Shown here one piece after another: positions 50,886-60,800 of a DNA stretch of 64,000 nucleotides. Position 1 is the stretch's first letter. Every line of letters begins with the position of its first letter. This DNA comes from DASXRA01 sp036558905 (GTDB taxonomy: Bacteria > Actinomycetota > Actinomycetes > Mycobacteriales > Jatrophihabitantaceae). Location of the stretch: NCBI GenBank assembly GCA_036558905.1, contig DATBER010000036.1, positions 1-64,000 on the forward strand, in the 5' to 3' direction. The notes below the pieces were generated by a model. The model saw only the letters and a list, made by a program, of their open reading frames with translations, did not search any database and was not told the origin of the DNA. Both the position numbers and the translations under genes were made by a program.

Positions 50886-51772
50886 CGTGGCACTCCGATC
50901 AGGTGGCCCGGTCGGCCGTGGTCGTGGCTGTCGGGTTCGAGGTAGGCGAGCACGAGGTCCTCCAGGCCGACCGGCTCGACGGCCCAGCTCGGGTCCAGGA
51001 TCGGTTGCTCGGTGCGGACGAGCAGCGTGGTCTGCCGGTCGGTGTGGCTGGCCGTGATGACCTGCATGTCAGCCGGGAGCCGGTCGTGGCGGGGACCGGT
51101 GAGCAGGTGGTGGGTGGCGAGCAGGTGCTCGACATCGCCGGCCAGCCGGACGCGGGAGGCGACCAGCACGATCAGGTGGTCGCACACCCGCTCCAGGTCG
51201 GCGATCAAGTGCGAGGAGAGCACGACACTGACGCCCTGCTCGGCCACGACCTCCATCAGGCCTTGCAGGAATTGCCGGCGAGCGAGCGGGTCGAGGCTGG
51301 CCACCGGCTCGTCCAGCACCAGCAGCTGCGGTCGCTTGGCCACCGCCACCGTCAACGCCAGCTGGGCGCGTTGCCCGCTGGACAGCTTTCCGGCCGGCTG
51401 GCGCGGGTCGAGGCCGAGTTGCGCGATGCGGTCGGCGGCGAACCGGCGGTCCCAGGACGGGTTGAGGTGCGCGCCCATCCGTAGGTGGTCGGCGACGCTC
51501 AGCCCCGAGTAGGTCGGGGTCTCCTGCGCCATGAAGCCGACCTTGGCGAGCTCGGCCGGTCCTCGTGCCGGTCGGGCGCCGAGGACGTCGATGCGCCCGC
51601 ACGTCGGGGTGAGCAGCCCGACGGCGAGGTTCAGCAACGTGGACTTGCCGGCGCCGTTCGGGCCGACCAGCCCGACGACGCGATCGGACGGGATGCGCAG
51701 TGTGCAGTCGGTCAGCGCCCAGTTCCGCCGATACCGCTTGCCGAGCCCGTCGGCCTGGAGGACGGTGCTCAC
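50882..51772 (-). CDS. ABC transporter ATPase
   Basis: A 296-residue ATPase with Walker A GPNGAGKST (about residues 38-46), signature LSSGQRAQ in place of LSGGQ, Walker B LLVLDEPVASLD and H-loop SSHLI. The C-terminal 80 residues form an extra domain (TASHTDRQTTLLVRTEQ) typical of ATPases for ABC-2 exporters. Overlaps with both regulator and permease genes show tight coupling. Length and order match the GntR-ATPase-permease cassettes of cell-envelope stress in Gram-positives. Confidence 0.92.
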   Translation of the reverse strand: MSTVLQADGLGKRYRRNWALTDCTLRIPSDRVVGLVGPNGAGKSTLLNLAVGLLTPTCGRIDVLGARPARGPAELAKVGFMAQETPTYSGLSVADHLRMGAHLNPSWDRRFAADRIAQLGLDPRQPAGKLSSGQRAQLALTVAVAKRPQLLVLDEPVASLDPLARRQFLQGLMEVVAEQGVSVVLSSHLIADLERVCDHLIVLVASRVRLAGDVEHLLATHHLLTGPRHDRLPADMQVITASHTDRQTTLLVRTEQPILDPSWAVEPVGLEDLVLAYLEPDSHDHGRPGHLIGVPR

Positions 51773-52179
51773 GCTATGTCCTGCTCGACGCTGGCCCGAA
51801 AGGCATCCCGGAACAAGGCCTCGATGCTCTCCTCGTCCAGGCCGGCCCGCCGGGCCTTCGCCAGCCAGCGAGTCAGGTCGCGGCGCAACGGCCCGTGCGC
51901 GACCACCGAGGCGTCGCGCAGGGTCGCGGTGACGAAGGTGCCGACCCCGGGGCGGGCCGCAACCAGTCCCGCGTGTTCGAGCTCCTTGTACGCCTTCAAG
52001 ACCGTGTTCGGATTGATCGCCAGCTGGCCCACCACGTCCTTGACCGTCGGCAGCTGATCACCCTCGTCCAGCAGACCCAGACGCAAGGCCCGCCGCACCT
52101 GATCGACGATCTGCCGATACGGCGATACCCCGGAGCGGGCGTCCAGATGAAACTCGATCACTCGAAGCGCTCCATTCAT
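51769..52179 (-). CDS. GntR-family regulator, YtrA subfamily
   Basis: A 136-residue repressor with an N-terminal GntR winged helix (SPYRQIVDQVRRALRLGLLDEGDQLPTVKDVVGQLAINPNTVLKAYKELEHAGL) and a short helical C-terminal part, too small to bind large effectors. That is the YtrA layout. Such proteins usually repress their own ABC operon and respond to cell-wall antibiotics. Its ATG lies directly beside the CTAGG-AA-CCTAG palindrome. Confidence 0.92.
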   Translation of the reverse strand: MNGALRVIEFHLDARSGVSPYRQIVDQVRRALRLGLLDEGDQLPTVKDVVGQLAINPNTVLKAYKELEHAGLVAARPGVGTFVTATLRDASVVAHGPLRRDLTRWLAKARRAGLDEESIEALFRDAFRASVEQDIA

Positions 52180-52191
52180 CTAGGAACCTAG
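52180..52191. promoter_or_regulatory. Palindromic operator at the start of the GntR operon
   Basis: CTAGG and CCTAG flank AA immediately upstream of the regulator start codon. YtrA-type regulators bind inverted repeats at this position, so autorepression of the three-gene operon is likely. Its position over the ribosome-binding region leaves little room for a strong Shine-Dalgarno, so translation may be inefficient or leaderless. Confidence 0.55.
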
Positions 52192-52241
52192 ATAATTAGA
52201 GTACTGTGAGTTAGCGCTCGTCAAGACGCGAGCGGGTTCTC

Positions 52242-53414
52242 TTAGCTGCGGCGGGGCAGCCGTACGGTGACGTCAAGGCCGCCGGTGGGAACGGCGGTGG
52301 CCCGGACTGTCCCGTGGTGGATGGTCGCAATGGACGAGACGAGGGCCAGCCCCAGGCCGAAGCCGTTGTGCTGGGTGCGATCGTCGAGCCGGGTGAACGG
52401 CAGCAGGAGCCGCTCGACCTGGTCGGGCGAGATGACCAGGCCGGTGTTGACGACCCGCAGTAGCGAGCTGCCGTTTTCGGTGGTGGTCGAGATCGCCACG
52501 GTGCCGCCGGGCACGTTGTACTGCTCGGCGTTGTCGAGCAGATTGGCGACCAGACGCTCCAGGAGCACGCCGTCGCCGCTGACCGGCGCGTCGTCGAGCG
52601 TGCTGAGCGTGGTTACCTGGCTCGGCGGGCGGGCATCGAGGGCATCTTCGGCGACTGTCGCGAGGTCGAGGGGATCGTGGATGCCGCCCGCCTGCTGGTT
52701 GCGGGCGAGGGTCAGCAAGGCCTCGATCAGCTGCTCGGCGTGGTCGACGGCTTCGCGGACGTCGGCGCTCATGGCCATCAGCTCGTCGCGGGTCGGTTCC
52801 GGCTTGGCGAGCACGACGTCGATGGTGGTGCGCATGAGGGTGAGCGGGGTGCGCAGCTCGTGGCTGGCGTTGGCGATGAATTGCCGCTGGCTGGTGAACG
52901 CCCGCTCGAGACGGGCGAGCATGTCGTCGAAGGTGTCGGCCAGTTCGCGCAGTTCGTCGCGGGGACCGTCCAGCGCGAGACGGTGCGAGAGGTTCTGCTC
53001 GCCGGCGGTCCGAGCGGCGGCGGTGAGCTGATGGACGGGCCGCAGGATCCGGCCGGCGAGTAGCCATCCGGCGACTGCGGCCAGAACGGTGACGCCGGCC
53101 AGAGTGAGCAGCGAGTACAGCAGCAGATGGTCCAGCGTGGTACTGCGCTGGGTCGAGGCGCCGGCCTTCACCCCGTTGGCGTACAGGATCGAGCACTTCT
53201 GCTTCGCGGTGCCGGCCGCCCCGCCCTTGGCGACCTGGTCGTCGACACACTGCTGGATCAGTTTCTCGACGCTCTGCGACGTCCTGGGCGTCGTGTACTT
53301 CAGGTTGTGTGACACGAGCAGGTACGTGACAAGGACCAGCACCGCGCCGCACGCCGCGAACAGCGACGTGTAGAGCAGGGTCAGCCGCGATCGGGCGCTG
53401 AGGTGGCGGGTCAT
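52242..53414 (-). CDS. Membrane sensor histidine kinase
   Basis: This 390-residue kinase has two membrane helices (about residues 14-36 and 97-118) around a small 60-residue sensor with two cysteines (QQCVDDQ, KQKCSIL). HAMP follows, then the phospho-acceptor His in ANASHELRTPL, the N-box NLLDNAEQYN and G-box NGFGLGLALVSS. The two sensor cysteines could form a disulfide. ATG overlaps the response regulator stop by four bases. It presumably senses an envelope or antibiotic signal and controls the divergent MacAB-like operon. Confidence 0.93.
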   Translation of the reverse strand: MTRHLSARSRLTLLYTSLFAACGAVLVLVTYLLVSHNLKYTTPRTSQSVEKLIQQCVDDQVAKGGAAGTAKQKCSILYANGVKAGASTQRSTTLDHLLLYSLLTLAGVTVLAAVAGWLLAGRILRPVHQLTAAARTAGEQNLSHRLALDGPRDELRELADTFDDMLARLERAFTSQRQFIANASHELRTPLTLMRTTIDVVLAKPEPTRDELMAMSADVREAVDHAEQLIEALLTLARNQQAGGIHDPLDLATVAEDALDARPPSQVTTLSTLDDAPVSGDGVLLERLVANLLDNAEQYNVPGGTVAISTTTENGSSLLRVVNTGLVISPDQVERLLLPFTRLDDRTQHNGFGLGLALVSSIATIHHGTVRATAVPTGGLDVTVRLPRRS

Positions 53415-54067
53415 ATCCGGTAGCCCACGCCGATCACGGTTTCGATCAACGGAGGGTGGCCGAGTTTGCGTCGCAGCCGGGCGATCGTGACTGCAACCGT
53501 GTTGCTGAACGGATCGGCGTGCGCGTCCCAGACGTGCTCGAGCAGCTCTTCGGCGCTGACCGTGGCGCCGTCGGCGCCGGCGAGACATTCGAGGACCCCG
53601 AACTCCTTGCGAGTCAGGGTCAGTGGCTGCCCGCCACGGGTGGCCCGGTGGCGAGCTCGGTCGACGAGCAGGTCGCCGCGCTCGATGATCGCCGTAGTCC
53701 CGGGTACGCGCCGGCCCAGGGCCCGAACCCGGGCGACCAGCTCGTGGAAGGCGAACGGCTTGCCCAGGTAGTCGTCGGCCCCGAGCTCGAGTCCGGCCAC
53801 CCGCTCGTCGACCTCGCACGCGGCGGTGAGCATCAGGATGCGGCTCGACGAGCCGGCGCGGACGAGCTCGCGGCAGACGCGATCACCGTGGACGGCGGGC
53901 AGGTCACGGTCGAGGACCAGGACGTCGTACTCGGTGGTGGCCGCGTGCTCCAGCGCGGCGGCGCCGTCGTAGACGACGTCGACGGCCAAGCCCGCGTCAC
54001 GCAGGCCCTCGCCGATGCGATTGGCCAACGTGACGTGGTCCTCGACGACCAGGACTCGCACCTGCAC
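53411..54067 (-). CDS. OmpR-family response regulator
   Basis: The regulator of about 218 residues has a receiver with LVVEDHVTLANRI, phospho-acceptor Asp in VLVLDRDLPAVHG and Lys in YLGKPFAF. The DNA-binding winged helix reads LTLTRKEFGVLECL and IGVGYRI. I chose the GTG at 54067, seven bases after a GGGG run and right before the conserved VRVLVVED; an ATG at 54091 would add eight residues. The gene is divergent from a lipoprotein-adaptor-ABC-FtsX operon across 117 bases, so that operon is the probable target. Confidence 0.92.
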   Translation of the reverse strand: MQVRVLVVEDHVTLANRIGEGLRDAGLAVDVVYDGAAALEHAATTEYDVLVLDRDLPAVHGDRVCRELVRAGSSSRILMLTAACEVDERVAGLELGADDYLGKPFAFHELVARVRALGRRVPGTTAIIERGDLLVDRARHRATRGGQPLTLTRKEFGVLECLAGADGATVSAEELLEHVWDAHADPFSNTVAVTIARLRRKLGHPPLIETVIGVGYRI

Positions 54068-54184
54068 ATGGTGCCCCAGAACGAGTGACATCCGTCTAAC
54101 GATCTCCGTTGCGCTCCTGTCATGGGTGCCCGGCTACACCTGGAGGCCGCCGCGGCGCCGCGGACCACCCGAACGGAGCAGCCC

Positions 54185-54856
54185 ATGAAGCGACTGATCG
54201 CCCTGACCGTGCTCGCGCTGACGGTGACCGCCTGTTCGTCCGCACATCACGGGCCCAGCGTGCCGAGCCTGCCTGGCGCAACCGGCGCCGCCGCCGGTAC
54301 TGGCGCCCCGAGCCCGAGTGGCAGCAAGACCGTGTCCCGCCCGCGCGTCGGGTACAGCACCACCCGCGTGGCACAGCTGCACGCGGCCGCGCAGTGCATC
54401 CGCTCGCACGGCGTGCCCACCTATCAGGACCCGGTGCTCACGGCCGACGGCCATGTCTACACCGATGCGCGCAGCATCCAGGACATCGGCGCCGCCACGA
54501 CGTCGCGCAGCGAGCAGCAGGACATGGCTGACGCGATCCGGCAGGCCTGCGGCCATCTGTTCGCCGTGGCCGGCCTGCAGCCCGACGACGAGTCACCCGC
54601 ACCGCCCGCGCTGGTGCGCGCCGGTGTGCGGGCAGCCCAGTGTCTGCGCGCCCACGGCCTGCCCAACATGCGCGATCCGACCAGCGAGTCGCTGTTCACG
54701 CCGGGCCACGGCTTCGGCATAACCGCTGACGAGTTACCCAACAACGGGGCGCTCGGCAAGCAGGATCCGACCGTGCAGCGCGCCTTCTCGGCCTGCCGGT
54801 CCCGGCTCGACGCCGAGACCCGGGCTTCGTCGCTGAGCAGCCTCGCCCATGACTAA
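54185..54856 (+). CDS. Lipoprotein at the head of the MacAB-like operon
   Basis: A 223-residue lipoprotein (lipobox TVTACSS, Cys about 17) with a Pro/Gly/Ser linker, then two similar helical halves each with a conserved pattern (AAAQCIRSHGVPTYQDP and AAQCLRAHGLPNMRDP) and later a matching Cys (IRQACGHLF, AFSACRSRL). The internal repeat suggests gene duplication of a small disulfide-bonded helical unit. Such proteins are common next to MFP-ABC-FtsX genes in actinomycetes, but no function is established. Its stop overlaps the adaptor start. Confidence 0.85.
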   Translation: MKRLIALTVLALTVTACSSAHHGPSVPSLPGATGAAAGTGAPSPSGSKTVSRPRVGYSTTRVAQLHAAAQCIRSHGVPTYQDPVLTADGHVYTDARSIQDIGAATTSRSEQQDMADAIRQACGHLFAVAGLQPDDESPAPPALVRAGVRAAQCLRAHGLPNMRDPTSESLFTPGHGFGITADELPNNGALGKQDPTVQRAFSACRSRLDAETRASSLSSLAHD

Positions 54857-55936
54857 GCGACTCGCCGCCGTGGCGCTCGTGGCGCTCGTGGCCGCCGGCG
54901 GCGTCACCGCGTGGTGGCTGGCGACCCCGCGGGGCGGTAGCGATGCGAACGCCGGCGTCCCGATCGACACGTCCGCGGTCGTGCGCACGACGCTGACCAC
55001 GACCACGCAGCTGTCGGGCACCCTGGGCTACGCCGGCTCGTACGCCCTCACCCCGCAACTGCCGGGCACGGTGACCGCCCTGCCGGAGCCAGGCACGCTG
55101 CTCCGCCGCGGGCAGCACGTCTACGAGGTGAACGGCGTCGGCGTGTTCCTCTTCTACGGCGCCCGGCCGGCCTGGCGCCGTTTAGCCATCGGGATGACGC
55201 CCGGTGCGGACGTTCTGGAGCTCGAACAGAATCTGGCCGGGCTCGGCTATGGCGCCGACCTCTCCGTGGACGACACGTTCACCCGGGCCACCGAGCTGGC
55301 GGTGCGGGTCTGGCAGGACGCCACCGGTCAGCCGGTGACCGGCGACGTCGATCTCGGCCGGATCACGTTCGTGCCGACCGCGCTGCGCGTCGTCAGCGAC
55401 GACGCTCCGCTCGGCTCTCCGGTCGCCCCCGGGCAGCCGGTCGTGACGGCGTCGTCGCCCGACCCGATCGTCACCGTGCCCGTGCCCGCGACGCAGACCT
55501 ACCTGGTGCATCGCGGCGATCGGGTCACCGTGACGATGCCGTCCGGGGCCACGTCGACCGGGCGGGTGGTGTCGATCTCGGCCGTCGCGGCGTCCGGCGA
55601 CGACTCGGGTAACCAGTCGAACGCGCCCAACGCGCCGAACGGGCCGCCCCAGCCGGCCAGCGTGCCCGCGCAGGTCAGCCTCGACCGCCTCTCGGTCGCG
55701 GCCGGACTCGACCAGGCGCCGGTAACGATCACGGTCGTCGACCGCCAGGCGCGCAACGTGCTCGCGGTACCGATCACCGCTCTGGTCGCCCTGGCCGGCG
55801 GCGGGTACGCCGTGTGGGTCGACTCCGGCACCACGCGGCACCTGGTCGGAGTCACCCCGGGGCTGTTCGCGGACACGCTCGTGCAAGTATCTACAGCCGG
55901 GCTGAGGGTCGGCGATCGGGTCGAGGTGCCGGCGCA

Positions 55937-55940
<4 letters not shown>
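54849..55940 (+). CDS. Membrane fusion adaptor with peptidoglycan-binding domain
   Basis: A 363-residue adaptor anchored by one N-terminal helix (about residues 5-25). A short lipoyl-like stretch (LTPQLPGTVTALPEPGTLLRRGQHVYEVNG) leads to a PG_binding_1-type domain (GADVLELEQNLAGLGYGAD through AVRVWQDATG, about 120-165). The C-terminal half has HlyD-type beta-barrel and membrane-proximal segments (VHRGDRVTVTMPSGATSTGRVVSI, VLAVPITALVAL). The peptidoglycan domain replaces the coiled coil of Gram-negative MacA, linking the exporter to the wall. It overlaps both neighbours. Confidence 0.88.
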
Positions 55941-56616
<676 letters not shown>

Positions 56617-56617
<1 letters not shown>

Positions 56618-57804
56618 TGCGGTCCCGGTTGCAGGCGGTCGACGCGGCGGCTCTCGGCGCGCTCGGCATCCAGGCCCGACGCGTTCGGTCTGCGCTTTCC
56701 GCGCTCGGCATCGCCGTCGCCATCGCCGCCCTGGTGGCGGTGCTGGGCATCGCCGCGTCGGCCAAGGCCGACCTGCTCGCGCAGCTCGGCGCCGAGGGCA
56801 ACCTGCTCACGCTCGCCGCCGGGCAGACGTTCTCCGGCAACGCGGTGCCCCTGCCCACGACGGCCGAAGCCATGATCCGCGCGGTACCGCCGGTGGGAGA
56901 GGTGACGGCCGTGGCGAACGTCAGCGGCGTGACCGTGCGGCGCAGCGCCGCCGTTCCAGCAATCAACACCGGTGGGATCACCGTGCTCGCCGCCCAGCCG
57001 TCGCTGCCGCACACGCTGTCGGCCACCGTGTTGCGGGGCCGCTTCCTGGGCGGCGTGGCCCAGCGCTACCCCGAAGTCGCCCTCGGCTACAGCGCCGCGC
57101 AGAACCTGGGAATCTCGGTGCTCGGGCCGACCACGCAGGTGTACCTGGGCGGTCAGTACTTCGCCGTGGTCGGCATCCTGGCCCCGGTCGACGTGGCGCC
57201 GGAGATCGACGACGCCGCGCTCGTGTCGTTCCCGGTCGCGCAGTCACTGCTCGGGCTGGACAGCGCCCCGAGCCGCATCTACCTGCGCGCCGACCCGGAC
57301 CAGGTTGCTGCCGTCGCCGCGGTATTGCCGTTCACCGCGTCACCCGAGCAGCCCGAGGCCGTCGAGGTACGCCGACCGTCGGACGTCCTCGTGGCCCGGG
57401 TCGCCGCCAAGACCGCGTTCGTCGGCCTGTTCCTCGCCCTCGGCGCGGTCGCCCTGCTCGTCGGCGGCGTCGGTATCGCCAACATCATGGTGATCTCCGT
57501 GCTCGAGCGCCGCGCCGAGATCGGACTGCGCCGCTCGCTCGGCGCCCGGAGCAGGCACGTCGCCGTGCAGTTCTTCCTGGAGTCGACGGCCCTGGCCCTG
57601 ATCGGCGGCGTCCTCGGTGTCGCACTCGGCATCCTCGCCACCGCCGTCGCGGCCCGTATCGGCCACAATCCGGTGACGATCCCGCTGTACGTGCCGTTCA
57701 CCGGCCTCGGCGCGGCCGCGGCGGTCGGCGTGCTGGCCGGCGTCTACCCGGCTGCACGGGCCGCCCGGCTGGCCCCTGCGCAGGCGCTACGAGCCATCAC
57801 ATAG
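56617..57804 (+). CDS. ABC transporter permease, MacB/FtsX type
   Basis: A 395-residue permease with one N-terminal helix (about residues 24-48), an extracytoplasmic MacB_PCD-like domain (about 50-265), and three C-terminal helices (about 270-290, 320-350 and 360-380) with GGVGIANIMVISVLERRAEIGLRRSLGARSRHV, the FtsX hallmark. It probably works as a dimer with two ATPases and the wall-linked adaptor. The ATG overlaps the ATPase stop by one base; a GTG three bases earlier is possible. It ends 31 bases before a convergent protease gene. Confidence 0.92.
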
Positions 57805-57835
57805 CCGTCGCCGGTGCGGCCCCTTGCGCCACGCG

Positions 57836-60800
57836 TCAGTAGCTGAACTGCTGAATCTGGTCGCCGTAGGGCGCGTAGGTCCAGCCGGTGCGGGTCGCCG
57901 GGTCGATCTGGATTCCCCGTTCGCCGATCAGGGTGCCGAAGTCCGCGGGCAGCCCGCCGAAGGCCGACAGCAGGTTGGCGTGCTCGCTGAAGGACACCGG
58001 TGCGCCGGTGTGCAGGTCGAAGACGCCGATGCCGCTCATGCCGTTGTTGTTGACGAAGTAGTCGCTGCCGGCCAGGAAGCCGACGACGAGCAGCCCGTGG
58101 ACGGTGTCGACGGTCGGGAACAGCGGCGCCAGCTGGCCGAGGCTCTGCAGTGGGCCGATCGTCCCGGTGGGCTCGTCGGCCTGCTGAAGCCGGGCCGGCT
58201 GGAACGACGGGAACGAGAAGAGCGGGCCGACGGTCAGGTCGGCGTGCCCGGCCTGGTCCGATGCCAGGCCGGTCAGGCAGCGGTTGGCCCGGGTCATCGG
58301 CGCGGCCGTGCCCGCCGAGAGGTCGACGGTCGTGAAGCCGGAGGGGCGGATGACGCACAGGTCGCCGGTGAGCGATCCGGCCAGGTCGACGGTTCCGGTT
58401 GCGTGCTGGACGTCGAGCATCGTGTAGAAGTGCTTGCCGGGCGTGCCGTTGTCGGCGACCACCGGGGTGCCGAGTGCGTTGGTCGTCGTCTCGAGGGGCA
58501 CGACGACATCTGCCTGGTCGCCGCCGCGCCACGCGAGCAGGTCGGTGCGGTGCCGCAGTGGGTCGACGCGTCCGGCGATCAGGTTGTACTGGCTGCTGAC
58601 GTCGACAGTCTGGTCCGACACCTGGTGGCGATCGGTGGTGTCATAGGCGAGCAGGTGCTGCTCGGTGCCCGACCACGGATAGCTGGCCGCTTCGAGCCGG
58701 TGTGCACCCGGGTCGCTGCCGTAGAGGAAGTAGACGTTCTGGCCGGATGCGCTCGCGTAGGCCGGCCCGTAGCCGCCGCCGGTCGGGTCGTAGCCGGTGA
58801 TCGCGCTGCCGGACGGCGTTCCGTCCGCGCCGAGGGTGGCGCTCGCGACGGTCGAGGACCCGCCGGGGTTGATGTCGAAGTTGGTGACCTGCGCGCCGCC
58901 GGGGGTGAGGCCGTCGTCGAACTCGAGGCCCGACGCCGACGACGCCTGCCCGACCGGCTGCCCGTGCCGGGTCGCCACGACGCGCACCTCGTAGTTCAGC
59001 GAGGTGGGCACCTTGAGCTTGATCAGGTCGAGGCCGGTGGTGCCGGACGTTCGGGGCAGGTCGACCCATGCCGTCGAGGGGCTGTCGACGCCGTTGGCGT
59101 CCCGAGCGCTGCCGAACTGGTTGGTGAACGTGTTGAGCAGGCCGTAGATCGTGGGGCCGGGCGCGGAGATCTCCAGGGCGGCTCCGGTCGCGTGGTCCAC
59201 ACCGCTGACGTCCCAGTGCACGCGCAGTGTGGGCGCCGACCGGGTGACGGCGACCTGGTGCCCGAAGGCGCCGGCGGACGCGGCGAGCGCCGGTGCGTCG
59301 GGTCGCTGCTGGTCGCCGTAGATCAGGAACGGTGCGGCCACGCCGCCGATGCGGCGGGGTGAGTCCTGCAGGATCGTGGCGCCGTAGACGCCGGCGCCGT
59401 CGGCGAACACCGAGGGCGGCACGGTAACCGATCCGGTGAGCCCGTCGAGGGGCGCGCTGTACGCGATCCGGTAGAGCGGCGCGGAGTACGGGCTCCAGTG
59501 ATCGATCGAGGAGATGAGCAGTTGCGGGGCGTTCACGCCGGTGACACCGGTGAGGTCGTAGTGGATCACCACCGGGGAGCCGACCGGAGTCGCCGGCGCA
59601 ACGACCGGTGCGGGCGCCATCGCGTGCGTGCCGTCGGTGGCGCCGAGGGTCAGCGTCTCGGCCGTGGAGGCGAGCACGTGGTGGCCGCCCTGGCGGATCT
59701 CGACGGTGACGCCGATGCTGCGGCTGGTCGTGGACGTGAGGGGCTGGCCCGCGGCGGCCAGCAGTTCGGCCGGTGTCGCGCGGATCGCGGGCGTGGTCGA
59801 GGAGAATTCGGTCGTCCCGACCCGCAGCACGTAGCTGAGTGGGCCGTGGCTGGGCAGACCAGTGGCGTCGACGCCGAAGGTGAGCGGCCCGACAAGCGAT
59901 TCACCGGTGGGGTTGCCGAGCGCATCGGCCGGACCGCTCAGGTCGATCGCGGACGGGTCGGTGATCTCGACGAAGTTCGCGCCGGCGTCGCCGATCGCCA
60001 CCCGGTGTGCCGTCGAGAGGCGCACGATCGTCGGCGTGCCGTGTGCGGGAGGGAGCAGCTTCTCCACCGCCCGGGTGATGTCGATCTGCGGGCCGACCTG
60101 CAGTTGGCGATCCACCTGGGGCTGCGTGGCGACGGCGCGGCCGGTCTGCTCGAGCAGGTGCCGGACCGCCTGCGGGGTCAGCGGGTGACCGGTGGCCCGC
60201 CCGACCTGCAGCAGATCGGCGACGGCGGCCGCGGTCATCGGGGTGGACGCTGATGTGCCGCCGCTGAGGGAGGTCACGGCATCGGACGGGTTGCACTGGC
60301 CGAGGTTGAGGCAGGTGTGCATCAGGGCCGGGATGTTGTCGCTCGGCGCCGAGACATTCACGCGGGTTCCGAATCCGGAGGAGAACCCAGTCATCCCGTC
60401 GAGCCTTGTCTCGGCGAACGTGCCGTTGTGCGAGAGCGGACCACCGGCCTGCGGCGGAACCGCGATCGTGTCGTCCGTGGTAGACCCGCCTACGTCTATC
60501 GCACCCGAGTCGGGGACGAGGCTGGGCGTGGTGCTGGTGGCGTCGTCGGCGATGGAGGTCGCGGCCTCGCCGTGACGGGGCAGGTTGGTCGGCGTGCTGC
60601 CGCCGTCCGGTCCGACCGCGGCCGGCGTGTAGAGGCGGGTGCCGTCGTTCGACGAGATCGTCACCACGATGCCGTACCGGTTGACGATCGTGGAGATCAC
60701 CGACCGGGTGAGCGGATCGTCCTCGAGGTAGCGGCCCGGAAACCCGACCGTGTCGGTGCCGTAGCCCAGACTCGCCGTGATGACGTCCGGGCGTGGCTTC